Assembly (NCBI GenBank): GCA_015143295.1
Contig: CM026556.1
Location: forward strand, 20,770,547 to 20,834,546
Direction of reading: 5' to 3'
Length of the DNA: 64,000 bases
From: Tetracentron sinense
Taxonomy: Eukaryota; Streptophyta; Magnoliopsida; Trochodendrales; Trochodendraceae
In this document: one piece after another, positions 37,901-48,289 of the stretch
How positions within the stretch are numbered: position 1 is the first letter of the stretch
How the letters are laid out: each line of letters opens with the position of its first letter
The notes under the pieces: generated by a model
The model's input: the letters and a program-made list of their open reading frames with translations, nothing else
Database searches by the model: none
Told to the model about the DNA's origin: nothing
Translations under genes and position numbers: made by a program

Positions 37901-38247
37901 TGAAAAGGCTTACCCCCTTCCGGCTTGAAATTCACCATCTTCTCAAAACACGCAACATGCCCGTGATGGTTTGACAACCAATCCATCCCTAAGATGACAT
38001 CAAAATCCAAGTCTTGAAAATCTAGGACGATGAGATCGGCTAACAGTTCATTCTCCCCCACTTGAACCACACTATCCCCGAATATCTTGTCCGTATCAAC
38101 TGACTTGCCGAGTGGAGTTGCAATGGTCAACTCCTGCTTTAACGGAGTAGCCTCAGTCAAAAATCCCTTTGCGAAACTAGGCGACACAAAGGAGTGAGTG
38201 GATCCTGTGTCGATCAACACTCGGGCAAGACATTCGTTCACTAACAA
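34922..38247 (-). pseudogene. pol region of young gypsy element (PR-RT-RH-INT-chromodomain)
   Basis: A 1047-codon open frame covers most of pol. Domains in order: aspartic protease with DTGS near residue 13, reverse transcriptase ([21 protein letters not shown] catalytic motif), RNase H ([13 protein letters not shown]), integrase zinc region, integrase core ([27 protein letters not shown]) and GPF/Y module ([13 protein letters not shown]). A chromodomain-like tail (TWEREAEVKAKYPELF) follows in the same region. In this family pol makes and integrates the DNA copy. About one break; treated as a recent fossil. Confidence 0.9.
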
Positions 38248-38252
38248 AGCGC

Positions 38253-38394
38253 CTGTGCGATTAAGTGACTACTATTAGTAGATTTCAAACAAAAAGCATC
38301 ATACATAGGTAACCCTTAGTATAGAAACTCACAAAGCAAACCATAGAAATTTTACACAATTTAAATTCTAGAATTCGTGCGTACCTTGCACGAC
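38253..38394 (-). other. gag-pol spacer of young element, GT/AG borders
   Basis: 142 non-coding bases between gag and protease. On the minus strand the spacer starts GTACGC after CAAG and ends CACAG. Length and borders match the spacers in the two older elements (3703-3845, 15771-15915). Because the element transposed recently, the spacer is a normal part of the family rather than decay. Confidence 0.55.
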
Positions 38395-39642
38395 ATCATC
38401 GGATGCACGTGCGTCTCTCTCGGATAAGGCAAAGACTCGGCCCTGTGTGGCTGGGCGAGGAGGCCGGGTAGACTGTGAGGCCCTCGAAGCCTGAGAAGAG
38501 CTAGGCTGAGATGTCTGCCTAACCGGGGGCCTGCTCCCTGAAGACTGAGTTGGCAATTGACGCCGGGGACAATCTCTGACCATGTGGCCTTGGTCACCAC
38601 AATGGAAGCAACTTCCTGAAACTCTCCGGCATTCTCCCGCTGGATGCCTCCTCCCACAAAGAGTGCAAACATCATGCAAATAGGAGGACGGAGCATACCC
38701 CGTAGCCTGAGTAACTGCGGGGCGAGGAGCATATGAGGTAGCCGGGCGAAAAGCCGGTGGAGCGAAAGAGCGGGGAGCCTGTGGTGCTGAATACATCCTC
38801 TGTGACTGAGCCGGGCCTGCAGACTGATACAAGCTCGTCCTTACTCTTTTCTCCCCTGAACTACTCGACTGTCCTTTTTCCATTCCTCTTCTTTTGAAGA
38901 ACTCCTCGGAGTTCGACTCGGCCAATAGTGCTTTATCAACAACTTCAGAATATGTCTCATGTCTAAACATCGAGACTCGGTCCTTGAGATAGGCCTTCAA
39001 CCCCCTCTCGAATTTCCGGGCCTTCATAGCCTCGGTCACTATCATGTGTGGAGCAAATCGAGATAGCTCCGAAAATTTGGCTTCATAAGCCGCTACAGAC
39101 ATATTACCTTGCTCCAAGGTAATGAATTCGACTTCCATCTTTTCTTTCATCCCGACCGGAAAATACTTCTTGTTGAAAACCTCCAAGAATTCCTCCCAAG
39201 TCCAATCTTGACCTTGCCGGGTCAACTCTCGGGTCCGAAGTGCAGACTTCCACCAATGATCGGCCTCGCCTTCAAGCATAAAGGCGGCCCATGTGACCCT
39301 TTCCACTTCAGTAGGTGCTAATACCGAGAATATCTTCTCAAGTTGCCGGATCCAACCCTCGGCAACAAGTGGATCAATGCTTCCACAAAAAGTTGGAGGC
39401 CTCATCCTCCGAAAAGCTTCTATCCCGGCTTGGGCTCGGTTAGGAGGAGCCGGTATGAGCGCCGCATTAGGCGGAGTGGCCGGTTGCCTTGCCGCCAACA
39501 TAGCCAAGGTCTCGGCTATGGATGCGAATGCTTGGGCAAAGTCGGGTTGATAATCACCCGATGGAGCATCACCTCCATTACCCCTTGTGTTGTACCCGCG
39601 ACCCCGGGTATTGCGTCTCATGATTTCTCCTGAGAACGACAA
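38368..39642 (-). CDS. Gag polyprotein of young gypsy element
   Basis: Open frame of 424 codons. Gag packages element RNA into cytoplasmic particles. The N-terminal third is Arg/Gly- and Ala/Pro-rich. The central retrotransposon-gag domain includes WTWEEFLEVFNKKYFPVG and SELSRFAPHMIVTEAM. The C-terminal part has a zinc-knuckle-like CTLCGRRHPAGEC followed by a classical CCHC knuckle, CFHCGDQGHMVRDC, then a basic, Ser/Gln/Pro-rich tail. The last few codons run into the gag-pol spacer, so the true 3' border depends on whether that spacer is spliced. The first ATG is uncertain; a second lies a few codons downstream. Confidence 0.9.
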   Translation of the reverse strand: MSFSGEIMRRNTRGRGYNTRGNGGDAPSGDYQPDFAQAFASIAETLAMLAARQPATPPNAALIPAPPNRAQAGIEAFRRMRPPTFCGSIDPLVAEGWIRQLEKIFSVLAPTEVERVTWAAFMLEGEADHWWKSALRTRELTRQGQDWTWEEFLEVFNKKYFPVGMKEKMEVEFITLEQGNMSVAAYEAKFSELSRFAPHMIVTEAMKARKFERGLKAYLKDRVSMFRHETYSEVVDKALLAESNSEEFFKRRGMEKGQSSSSGEKRVRTSLYQSAGPAQSQRMYSAPQAPRSFAPPAFRPATSYAPRPAVTQATGYAPSSYLHDVCTLCGRRHPAGECRRVSGSCFHCGDQGHMVRDCPRRQLPTQSSGSRPPVRQTSQPSSSQASRASQSTRPPRPATQGRVFALSERDARASDDVVQGTHEF

Positions 39643-39932
39643 TACAACATGAGTCTAACTTGGATACGCATTTAGTACAATTTCGCAATTCACTTAATAC
39701 ATATTCATCAAGCACATTTAATAAGTACAACACAAATAATGTACACATGGTATATAACACAATAGCATAACATACAATCCGTGTTCCTAGCGTAGGACTC
39801 TATGTTCGGTTGAAGTTCAACCCATTTTGACTAAGACTAACTTGTTAGTCTATACTTGGAATACAACTCTCTAAGGTGATTCTAATACCTTGTTCAATCA
39901 TCTAAGTGACCCTATGGACTCTAATGCCTAGA

Positions 39933-39944
39933 GCTCTGATACCA
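39933..39944 (-). other. Primer binding site of young gypsy element
   Basis: The minus strand reads TGGTATCAGAGC, three bases inside the 5' LTR. tRNA-iMet type, a perfect match to the other elements. Confidence 0.93.
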
Positions 39945-39947
39945 CTC

Positions 39948-42275
39948 TGTAACGCCCCAAAATACCCCCTAGGAGTTTAGGGATATTTTAGGTGTCACAC
40001 TGCGAACCTATCAAACCATCCTGTAATGCACAAGATAAAATACAGTACTCATAACGATAATCAGAGCGCGGAAGCTATCATATATGCGGAAGCGTAAACA
40101 AATTTTCATTTCTTCTGATGATCCAAAATAGTATTCCAAGTTAACATAAATACAAGACATGTCTAAGCCTAAGGTGGACAGGCCCACCTATCAAAATATC
40201 AAAATACACCAAACCCTCTCATACTCTCCCCTCAACAGTAGTCGAGGTATGGCCATGCATCGAGGTCTCGGTCCGCCTGAGACTGTAATGGGATAGCCGA
40301 CTCTCTCTCCTCTGTATACTCTTCCTCGACCCAAGGCTCCGGGTCGAGGGCTCCCTCAGTACCTGCCGACATGAAAGTACGGCTGAGCATGGAATACTCA
40401 GCGAGTACAAGCTACTAGCAGACCATAACAATAATAAAAACACATAATAGTGATATCATACAAGCAGTAATAGAAACATCACAAAGAAACAGTATAGGGC
40501 ATGACACAATACAAGCATCCTGAAGGGCGTACATGAATGCGAAAATGCCGATAAAACTCATGCTTGAAAACCCTTGTCATGTCCCGGTATGCCTCGTAGA
40601 AATCATGTATGCGTGCATGCATGAATGCATGATCATCATCTTGTAAACTTGTGAGCCAGAGGCTAGCACCCGAATCTCCCTGGGCTGCCAACCTCCTTGA
40701 TATGCAATGCACTTGTGAGCCAGAGGTTAGTACCCGAATCCTCCCTGGGCTACCAACCTCCTTGTTATGAAATGCACTTGTGAGCCAGAGGCTAGCACCC
40801 AAATGTCCCTGGGCTACCAACCTCCTTGTTATGAAATGCACTTGTGAGCCAGAGGCTAGCACCCGAATGTCCCTGGGCTACCAACCTCCTTGATATGCAA
40901 TGCACTTGTTGTTTATTATATGCACATGCTCTTGAAATCACGGTTCATGCTATCATGCGTGCTCGTGTACGTGTCCATAGTGACAATCATGATAATGGAA
41001 ATAACCAAATATGACATTATAATTCAATTCATGATATGAACATAAGTAACATAAGTAGTTTGCATAACATTTGATCAATTTATCATTTATAAGGACACAT
41101 GCATAAAACCCATTTCCATGTCCTTCATTGAGATCATTTATTTATAGTTTAGGCATTTTGTCAAACACTTTCATACGTTATTCCTTAGTAGTTTATCTCC
41201 TTCTTTTTAATGCATATTTTCCATTCAATCACACAAGAGTAAGTTTGTTATTTGTACAATGCCCATCCTCCATTTTCCAATCCACATCCCACACATCATA
41301 TATCACACATTCGGCATCCAATCGCCGTATCCAACCTCCATCCAAGCATCCCTACTCTTTCTTTATCTTGTTTATATTTATTATAGATGACACATTTTGC
41401 AAGGAATAAAACGCCCTAACAAGAATCATATTTCATAAGGAAAAACCTAGATTTATTGCTAGGGTAAGTTAGTAGGGTGTACTAACCTTAGATCAAGGTT
41501 TGATCTTGAAGAAACCTTGAAATAGAAGCTCTATTTGGAAGGAAGAAGCCTTTCCTTGAAGGGGACTTGAGTTGGGGGAAGAAACCTCTTTCAAAACGTG
41601 AGTGAGTGCTGCCCTAGCTTGGAGAATGCACCTCCACACGAGCTTGAGTTGAAATCTTGAAGAAAACGTGCTTGGGGACGGTCTAGGGTCTTCACCCCTT
41701 TGATTTCTTCTCCAAAAGCAACCTAGGTTTAGGAAACCCTTTTCTCTTCTCTCTTATCTCCCAAATCTCTCTAAGTATAGTGAATGATGCCCTAAGGCTC
41801 GGGCAAGCCTTAAGGAGAAAGGGTTTAACCCCCAAAAGACGATAAAGCCCTTACTGAAATTTCTGCAAAAACGCGAAGACCGAGCGATCGGTGGTTATGA
41901 CCGATCAATCGGTTGCCTACCGAGCGATCGGTGTTTATGACCGATCGACCGGTCAAAAACTCACTCTCTGGAAAATTTCCCCATACAAAATTTCTGACCG
42001 TGCGATAGCTACCGATCGATCGGTTATGGACCGATCGATCGCTGACTGGACCGAGCAATCGGTTCTCTGTATGTCTGGACTGTTTTGACCATATCTTTTG
42101 ACTCGCTCGTCGGATTTCGACGATTCAACTTGCGTTGGGTTCGTCTTTCGAAAACGCACATTTCTGACGTTTTGGAATTTCCGATTTCTCCCTTATTTAT
42201 TAATTAGACTACAAAAACGGCCAATTAGCTACGAAGGTGCTATTCATTAAGGATGAAAAAGTCCGGGGTGCTACA
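39948..42275 (-). repeat. 5' LTR of young gypsy element
   Basis: 2328 bp, the same length as the 3' LTR, with one difference noticed (within the last palindrome of the U3 cluster). The 19-mer is at 40383-40401, repeats at about 40650-40896, palindromes at 41879-42063 and the U3 block at 42087-42139. Confidence 0.95.
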
Positions 42276-42886
42276 TAGGAGCAGTCAATCGGTAGTCTAG
42301 CGGTCGAACGGTTGGCTGGAGCAGTCGATCGGTCCAAAACCTCCTCTCTGGAAAAATTTCCCATACAAAATTAGTGCGATAGCGGTCGACCGGTGGGTAG
42401 AGCGGTCGACCAGTAGGCTACGAGTCGACCGGTGGCTGGAGTGGTCGACCGGTTGGTCTGTGTTTTGCCCATTTTGCTGATTTTCCTCATTTTTCTACTT
42501 TGGTGTTTTGGCCATATCTTTTGACTCGTTAATTCGGATTTTGATGATTCAACTTGCGTTGGAATCGTGTTTCGAAAAGGAACATTTATGATGTTTCAGA
42601 ATTTTCAATTTTTCCCTTATTTATTAATTAGACTATTTGAAAGGCCAATTGGCTATGAAAGTGTTATTCATTAAGTACGGAAAAGTCTGGAGTGCTACAC
42701 CAATCACATAACTTTCCTACAATATATCATAAGGACCTTTATCGATATATCATATTGTATTGGTCATCTCATGATCATGGTCAATTACTCATAATGAATA
42801 CACAATAGATAAAGAAGAAGTCTTTATTAATCAAATTAATAAGAATTAAACAATCTAAATGACTTTTCTGGGCATCATGTCTAACA

Positions 42887-43549
42887 CTTCCCCTATAAGC
42901 GTTTCATGTGCACAAGTACTCTTATACATTGTAGAGTAGGTCAATATGAGTTACATAAGATGCAAAAAATAATCAATTTATTGGATGAGACAAAATTTGT
43001 CACTTAAATATGAATATCTATTCCTTGATACTGCAGGATGCTTCATATAAAATGGCACGTCAATGTTTGTCTATTATAGATTTTTATATGGTTACATGTT
43101 TTAAATCATGAATACTAGGTGTAGTAATTTGTATATTACCTGCTAGTGCATGCACATGTGTAAAACATATTTTTGTCTTCTTTTTTTTTATTTATGGGCA
43201 TCACAATTCTATAAGAGTTGATATATGGAAATAATCATATATCAATTTTATACCATATGTAAAAAATTTAAAAGTTACTTATTGTAAGTGCAAACCAAAT
43301 GCAAATTTAATCTTTAGAATCTTAAAAGTCATTTTTCAGATGTGTAAACCAAATGCTATTTTATGCATCGAATAACTTTGTCAGACTTCTTAAGGAGTTA
43401 CTTTCTAAGAAGTAACCCCTAATGAAGTATTTTTCTTCTCTGGGAAGTCTATCCAAACGCCACCTTACCTTAGTTAGTATTTTAGTCATATCCAAATAAT
43501 AGCGTATTAGACATTAATTAAGCAATGAGGGTTTTAAGGTAGTTGTTAG
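42887..43549. other. Intergenic DNA, no gene seen
   Basis: AT-rich sequence to the right of the copia element with only short chance frames and no recognised repeat. It is probably the host DNA into which the left-hand nest was built. Confidence 0.5.
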
Positions 43550-43654
43550 TAGGGTTGTCAATGGGCCATGCTTGGGCTGAGTTTTTGTGTTTTTAATAGG
43601 CCCAACCTATGTAGAAGATTTTTGAGGCCCAAATGTGGCCCGTTGACACCCCTA
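43550..43654. mobile_element. hAT-type MITE, 105 bp
   Basis: Terminal inverted repeats TAGGGTTGTCAATGGGCC and (right end, complement) TAGGGGTGTCAACGGGCC, about 18 bp with two mismatches. It is flanked by the 8-bp duplication GTTGTTAG (43542-43549 and 43655-43662). An 8-bp TSD and TAGGG-type ends indicate a non-autonomous hAT element. The related site at 47163-47170 lacks the insertion. Confidence 0.88.
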
Positions 43655-43808
43655 GTTGTTAGTTTTCTTGAGGGATAGGATACTAATATTTGAGTGCCAT
43701 CGAATGGAGCACGAGATGAATGAATGAGTAGAGTGGAGCGAGAGATGCCCCTCTTTAGTTTCACACCCCATGAATCTCTCTCTGGATACCTATTACTAGG
43801 GTGCTAAC

Positions 43809-45998
43809 TGTTAGACATATATGCCCACGAAAGCCATTCTGGAAGTACTTATCTATTTAATCAATAAATGCATATTTTTACATTCACACATTGTCTTCTA
43901 CATTGGGTAACATATGAAAAGTATCTCATTGGATGAGACTACTTTGTCCCTTAGGTAACATTGTAGGAAAACCATCCAATTAGTTGATAATTGATTGCTA
44001 AGGAGATATGGTTTTTCCGGTTCCTTGTGGACCTAAAATTGTTCTAAGTTAATCAGTATACATCTGGACAATGTATTCCTAATAACTTACACATTATTAA
44101 TTCCATATGATGGAGTGATGAATCTCAATCATTGAGAGAAGGGTCTCTTGACTAAGATGTGGATATAAGTAAGAAGTACTTATATTGCAACTTGATCGCT
44201 CAGTTGATACCCTTAGAAATATACTGTCTTTATATTTAGGGTAATCCATTTGACAGATTGTCCTTAACCTGAGAGGTCCACATCTTCTCTAGTATTTGCA
44301 TATATAGCTTCGATGTAGTCAATCGTCAATGTCCAACACACCAGACTAAATACGGATTCACTGGGTTATGTACGCTATATTGGAAGAGTGTACGTATGTA
44401 CGCTCAACAAAGATTCCACTACTCTAAACAGTGTAAATAATATTGAGTTGATACTTGTCAAAACCGGATTTGAAAAACCCAGCGCTGGTATTTATCGATG
44501 AAATGGTTTTATCGAGGAATATATTTTTTGTATAAAATAAATGTAACTATTATTATTATTTCTTTTAAAGAATTTCTAAAATGTTTTGAAAGTCCAAGTT
44601 TTACTAAAAGTATCAAAGAAAATGGGTTCTTAATATAAGCCAGGGATTAAAGACAGTATTAGATATTGTCGCATAAGCTTATAACAATATTAGAAGTGGA
44701 TGGACACATCTGTAAACAAATCTTGAGATAGTAATACGTGCAAGTAATTCTCTATTTTCTGGGGGTTAATCACATTGTGTTAATGGGCATTAACTGTGAT
44801 TGGTGGAAGTCTAGGGATATAGATGACATTCTATAATCCTAATGGAGTGTAGGAAAGGTGTTTCTAGTAACAATGCTTTAACCAAAAGGTTGAGTACTTG
44901 GTCCCACAACCGGAAATAAGAGATTCCTTTAGATCCCACACACAAGGACTTTCTTAAAGTATTTAATTTAATTAATAATCAAATTAATTTATTTCTCTAA
45001 GTAATCACTATATGGTATAGTGAAGCTCTAAAAGGTGGAATCACATTAGATGTGAAAAACCAAATGGGTAGGACCCATTGGGGATTATTTTAAAAGAATA
45101 ATTCAAGTGACCAAAATGGTTTAATACCCTAAGAGGCGTGTGGGGTGGGACCCACCTAGGGTGGGACGCCCACTCCATGAGGAAATAATAATTGTTATTA
45201 TTTTTAATTAGTTTCTAATAACTAATATCCTTATTAGATAAGGTTAGTTAATTAGTTAGAGTTAGTTACTAATTAAAGATTCCTTGTTGGATAAGGATTC
45301 TATTAGTTTCTTACCAATCAAAGAATCCTAATTGGATTAGGATAAGGACAAGATTAGTTGAACACTAATAGATAAGATTAGTTTCTATTTTGATTAATCC
45401 TAATTAATTATGGAGAAATCAAATAAGAAACAAATTGAGAGTATCCTAATAGGATTAGGATAAGGATAAGATCCAAGATGGATCTATATATAGGGGTGGA
45501 CGTCCATATTGTTGGACACTTAATAATTTCCAGATTTTTGGAATTCCCTCTCCTCCCTCAATCTCACGCCCCTCTCTCTCTTCTCCCAAGGTGTACGGTC
45601 ACACCTCCCCTCCCCTTTCTTCTCTTGTTTTTCTAGTTTGGAAATAGAAGATAAATATCAAAGGTTTTGTTTATCAAGAAAGGTTCTTGATCAATAAAAA
45701 TTGGATCTTTATTTCAAGATCATAGAGCTGGAAATTTGAAAGAGCTATTAGCTTCCATTAGAGAAAGCTTTAAAGAAAAAGAAGGTCCGTGTGGATTGCG
45801 AAGGAGACTTGACGCTTGTGAAGTTTTGCCCGTTTAGCATTCTATCGTGGAATTGACTTAACAATTTCAAAGTCGCAAAGGTGATTGTGATTTTTACTCT
45901 CATTGAATAAAATCAATTAGAATCTTAGTCAGATCTTGGGATTCGATGTATGCCCCCCAAGAACTGTTTTTCTAAAATTAAAAAGAGGCATACTTTCA
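43809..45998 (+). mobile_element. Solo LTR of a Ty1/copia element
   Basis: 2190 bp, TGTTAGACATATATGCCC... to ...CATACTTTCA, flanked by CTAAC (43804-43808 and 45999-46003). Its start resembles the copia LTR ending at 42886 (complement TGTTAGACATGATGCCC) and its length is similar, so the two are related subfamilies. A TATA box (45484-45494) is followed by a C/T-rich leader. Confidence 0.9.
45484..45494 (+). promoter_or_regulatory. TATA box of copia solo LTR
   Basis: CTATATATAGG, about 500 bases from the LTR end, with a pyrimidine-rich leader 60 bases downstream. Confidence 0.55.
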
Positions 45999-46003
45999 CT
46001 AAC

Positions 46004-48289
46004 AAAAGTCAAGAAACCCTACTTTCGTTAATACATATATGGACACATCTCCAACTCAAGGTCACTGCTTTCTTTTTCTGGAAATAAGTAGATCATTTCA
46101 CTTTCATTTCCACCGACTTCATCCCCACATTTCTGGCGGATCTCCTGACATTTTCTGCAGTTGCTTTAGTAGCATACCGAGAAGCCCCTATTGATTTCCT
46201 CCAAATAACCTGCGGAAGCCCCAAATTTTTTAAATTTTTATTCCCACTAGCTTATGTCGCGGACCTCACGGTAACAAAGGTATTATTGTGGATAGGTGGT
46301 AAATGGACAAAATCTGTGTTTTTCAGCTCCAATTGCTGGAAGTGCTTGGACATGGTCATAAGTGAGCTGGATTGGCGTCCACCAATTTTAGATGCTACTC
46401 CAAGGATTTCCTAATGGCACTTGTCACTTGAACGGGTGACACATTACCATTGAAATCTTATTAGACCGTAATCTAACAAAATGGGGCATCCTATTATCTT
46501 ATTTTGTATTCTAGTTAAAACCTCTAATAGGCAGGTACTTAGTACTTATCCTTTATTAGTAAAGGGATGAAATTCACTCGTCGGAATCAATATAAAATTA
46601 GGCCATGATCAATGCTTCTAAAATCATTCGTTTCAAAAAAAATCGACGATTCCACATAGTACTTTTGATCGATAAATCAATTTGATTTTTTTCATACCAT
46701 TCGTTCAATGAGAAAATAAAACATACACTTTATCGTCAGTTTCTAGTCCTAAGCTAGTAATGGAAAGAAACCCTATACTATAAGAATTTGAAGAATTTTT
46801 TTTTATTGAAAACCACATGTTGTGTCAGAAGAAGGATAGTTATACAACCAGTTCGCTGGCCTATAAATGAGATGGACAATTTATTATGTATCAACCCATA
46901 GGTATTTCATTGGTCCATAAAAGTAAGCACAAAACGAATTAAAGATACCAAGAAAAATGATATGTTGATAAGAACGATTTTGATGAATCCATTGCACGAA
47001 ATGAAAAGATACTTGGAAATGGAGACGAAAATCAGTATGATTTGTTTATTCCATAAAATTATTTCATCGCCTAGATGTCATAAAGAATTGAGCATTCTAA
47101 TTTGTTTCAATTAGAGGAATAGAAATGTTGTGATAGAAATCCAATATTTTGCAATGAGACGAGTTGTTAGTTTTCTTGAGGGATATAGGATACTAATTTG
47201 AGTACCATATTTATAATAATGTTAAACAGCTAGTGTTAGGCTCGGAGCTCCATCTGAGTCTTAGGACAGTAACTGAAGTTTTTCCTAAATAAGTCATCTC
47301 TCCCGAATGGAGCACTTTGCATAAACAATGTTATGTTAAGCCTTACCATATCAGAATTAAGGAAGCTGATGCTGACTGTGATACATTGTTCACACGCATC
47401 GGCAAATTATCTATCAAGAGCCTTGGACCCTTGGATTTGAAGACCATGCGCGTAGCTCCCAGCTCCATCCCAGTTAAATCAACGGTTCTCTGGTCCGCTA
47501 ACAAAATTACCTTTACACTTATATCTTCTTTATTTCTATTATTATATTCACTATTAACAAAATTGCCCTTACCTTACACTTATCTCATTTCCTCTCTCAT
47601 GTGCATTGCACGTGAAGCCTACTAGTTCTATATAATTTGGAAATGGCAGTGGTCTGGAACTTCTAAATCCAAGACGATTCTAATTTTCCAATCAATATCA
47701 ACTCTTGCTATAGATTGTCCAAATCTCAAGCAGTAACTACAAATGCCATATATGTGGATGTAGCATACAATTTCGTTCTCAAATCCTCAACCAAAGAGCA
47801 TTCAAAACTAAGGTATAAAGCAGAAATCCAAAATTTATGGGTTAAAACTTCAAATGACTTCACATCCGTCTAGACGTTAGGGTAATCAAAGAGATTGATA
47901 CCAGTGGAAGGATTCTAAGTTGCAGCGCGGCACTAAACATGTGGAACAGGTTCGCACCGTACCTGACCTAATAGTGTATTGTTATCCATCACTCTTCTTG
48001 GAAGCTCAGTGAAAGTCCCACTGGTCATTCAAAAGCATTCAAGATCGTTCTTTGACATTCTCCTGTTGAGCGGCGGTAGAAGCACAATCAACTAAATGAA
48101 AGATAATTACAAGGTAATGAAATACTGTAACACATTACAAATATAATTTTCCCCAGCCCTCAATTTTGTGGGCTCTGCAGCTTCGATTAGCATTGTGGAT
48201 TCCTCAGGTGAGATCAAGATTAAAAAACGAATGCTATAGTACAGGCGCTTTCCTTCATTACAAGATCACGTAAGCAATATTGTGTATAG
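46004..48289. other. Intergenic DNA with a local duplication
   Basis: I recognise no gene here. At 47163-47210 a block (GTTGTTAGTTTTCTTGAGGG and onward) repeats the sequence around the MITE at 43655-43700; a GAATGGAGCAC match follows in both places. A 102-codon frame at 47317-47625 has no recognisable motif. The stretch directly left of 48290 should include the 3' UTR of the exoribonuclease gene. Confidence 0.5.

Larger units (their letters stand above)
32502..42275 (-). mobile_element. Young Ty3/gypsy chromovirus (Tekay/Del-like), nearly whole
   Basis: Complete minus-strand element of 9774 bp with two 2328-bp LTRs, primer site, gag, spacer, pol, polypurine tract and the TSD TAGGA (32497-32501 and 42276-42280). 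By eye the LTRs differ at about one position, so insertion is recent; at the often-used plant rate near 1.3e-8 per site per year this is of the order of tens of thousands of years or less. Gag is open throughout and pol nearly so; I see about one break. It sits inside solo LTR C. Confidence 0.95.
30468..42699 (-). mobile_element. Solo LTR C (Ty3/gypsy), split by the young gypsy element
   Basis: Two pieces, 30468-32501 and 42281-42699, form one 2453-bp LTR. It is flanked by CCAAT (30463-30467 and 42700-42704) inside the copia 5' LTR. The left terminus is degraded (TATCGCATCCC instead of TGTAACGCCCC). Parts: a 205-bp tandem duplication (30513-30922), the 19-mer with one change (31085-31103), four GAGCCAGAGG-type repeats (about 31371-31620), a TATA box (32396-32404, minus), CGGTCGACCGG palindromes (42290-42455) and the U3 block (42509-42563). 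Confidence 0.93.
22694..42886 (-). mobile_element. Ty1/copia fossil with long LTRs, heavily interrupted
   Basis: Oldest layer of the left-hand nest. Reading right to left: 5' LTR (42886-42705 and 30467-28432, split by solo LTR C), primer site, leader of about 1.7 kb, gag-pol (about 26720-22980), polypurine tract (22759-22774) and the first 65 bases of the 3' LTR (22758-22694). There the minus-strand gypsy element inserted. LTR length of about 2.2 kb and the long leader recall the Angela/BARE group, but lineage is tentative. The two short LTR stretches that can be compared differ at about 4 of 65 positions, so the element is older than its guests. Coding region broken in roughly eight places. 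Confidence 0.87.
28432..42886 (-). repeat. 5' LTR of Ty1/copia element, split by nested gypsy copies
   Basis: Plus-strand TGAAGGGGGATCC at 28432, continuing to 30467 and resuming at 42705 to end ...GTCTAACA at 42886. About 2218 bp remain without the insertion. The outer end matches the 3' LTR fragment at 22694-22758, which identifies both as the same LTR. A minus-strand TATA box lies at 28913-28921. The element's right TSD should be CTTCC (42887-42891); the left partner is off-window. Confidence 0.85.

Noticed and set aside
35126-39633. Plus-strand frames opposite the young element
   Set aside because: They are antisense shadows of gag and pol on the minus strand.
47317-47625. 102-codon frame with a hydrophobic C-terminal half
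   Set aside because: No recognisable family, AT-rich low-complexity tail, and no supporting context. Kept only as a note in the intergenic entry.
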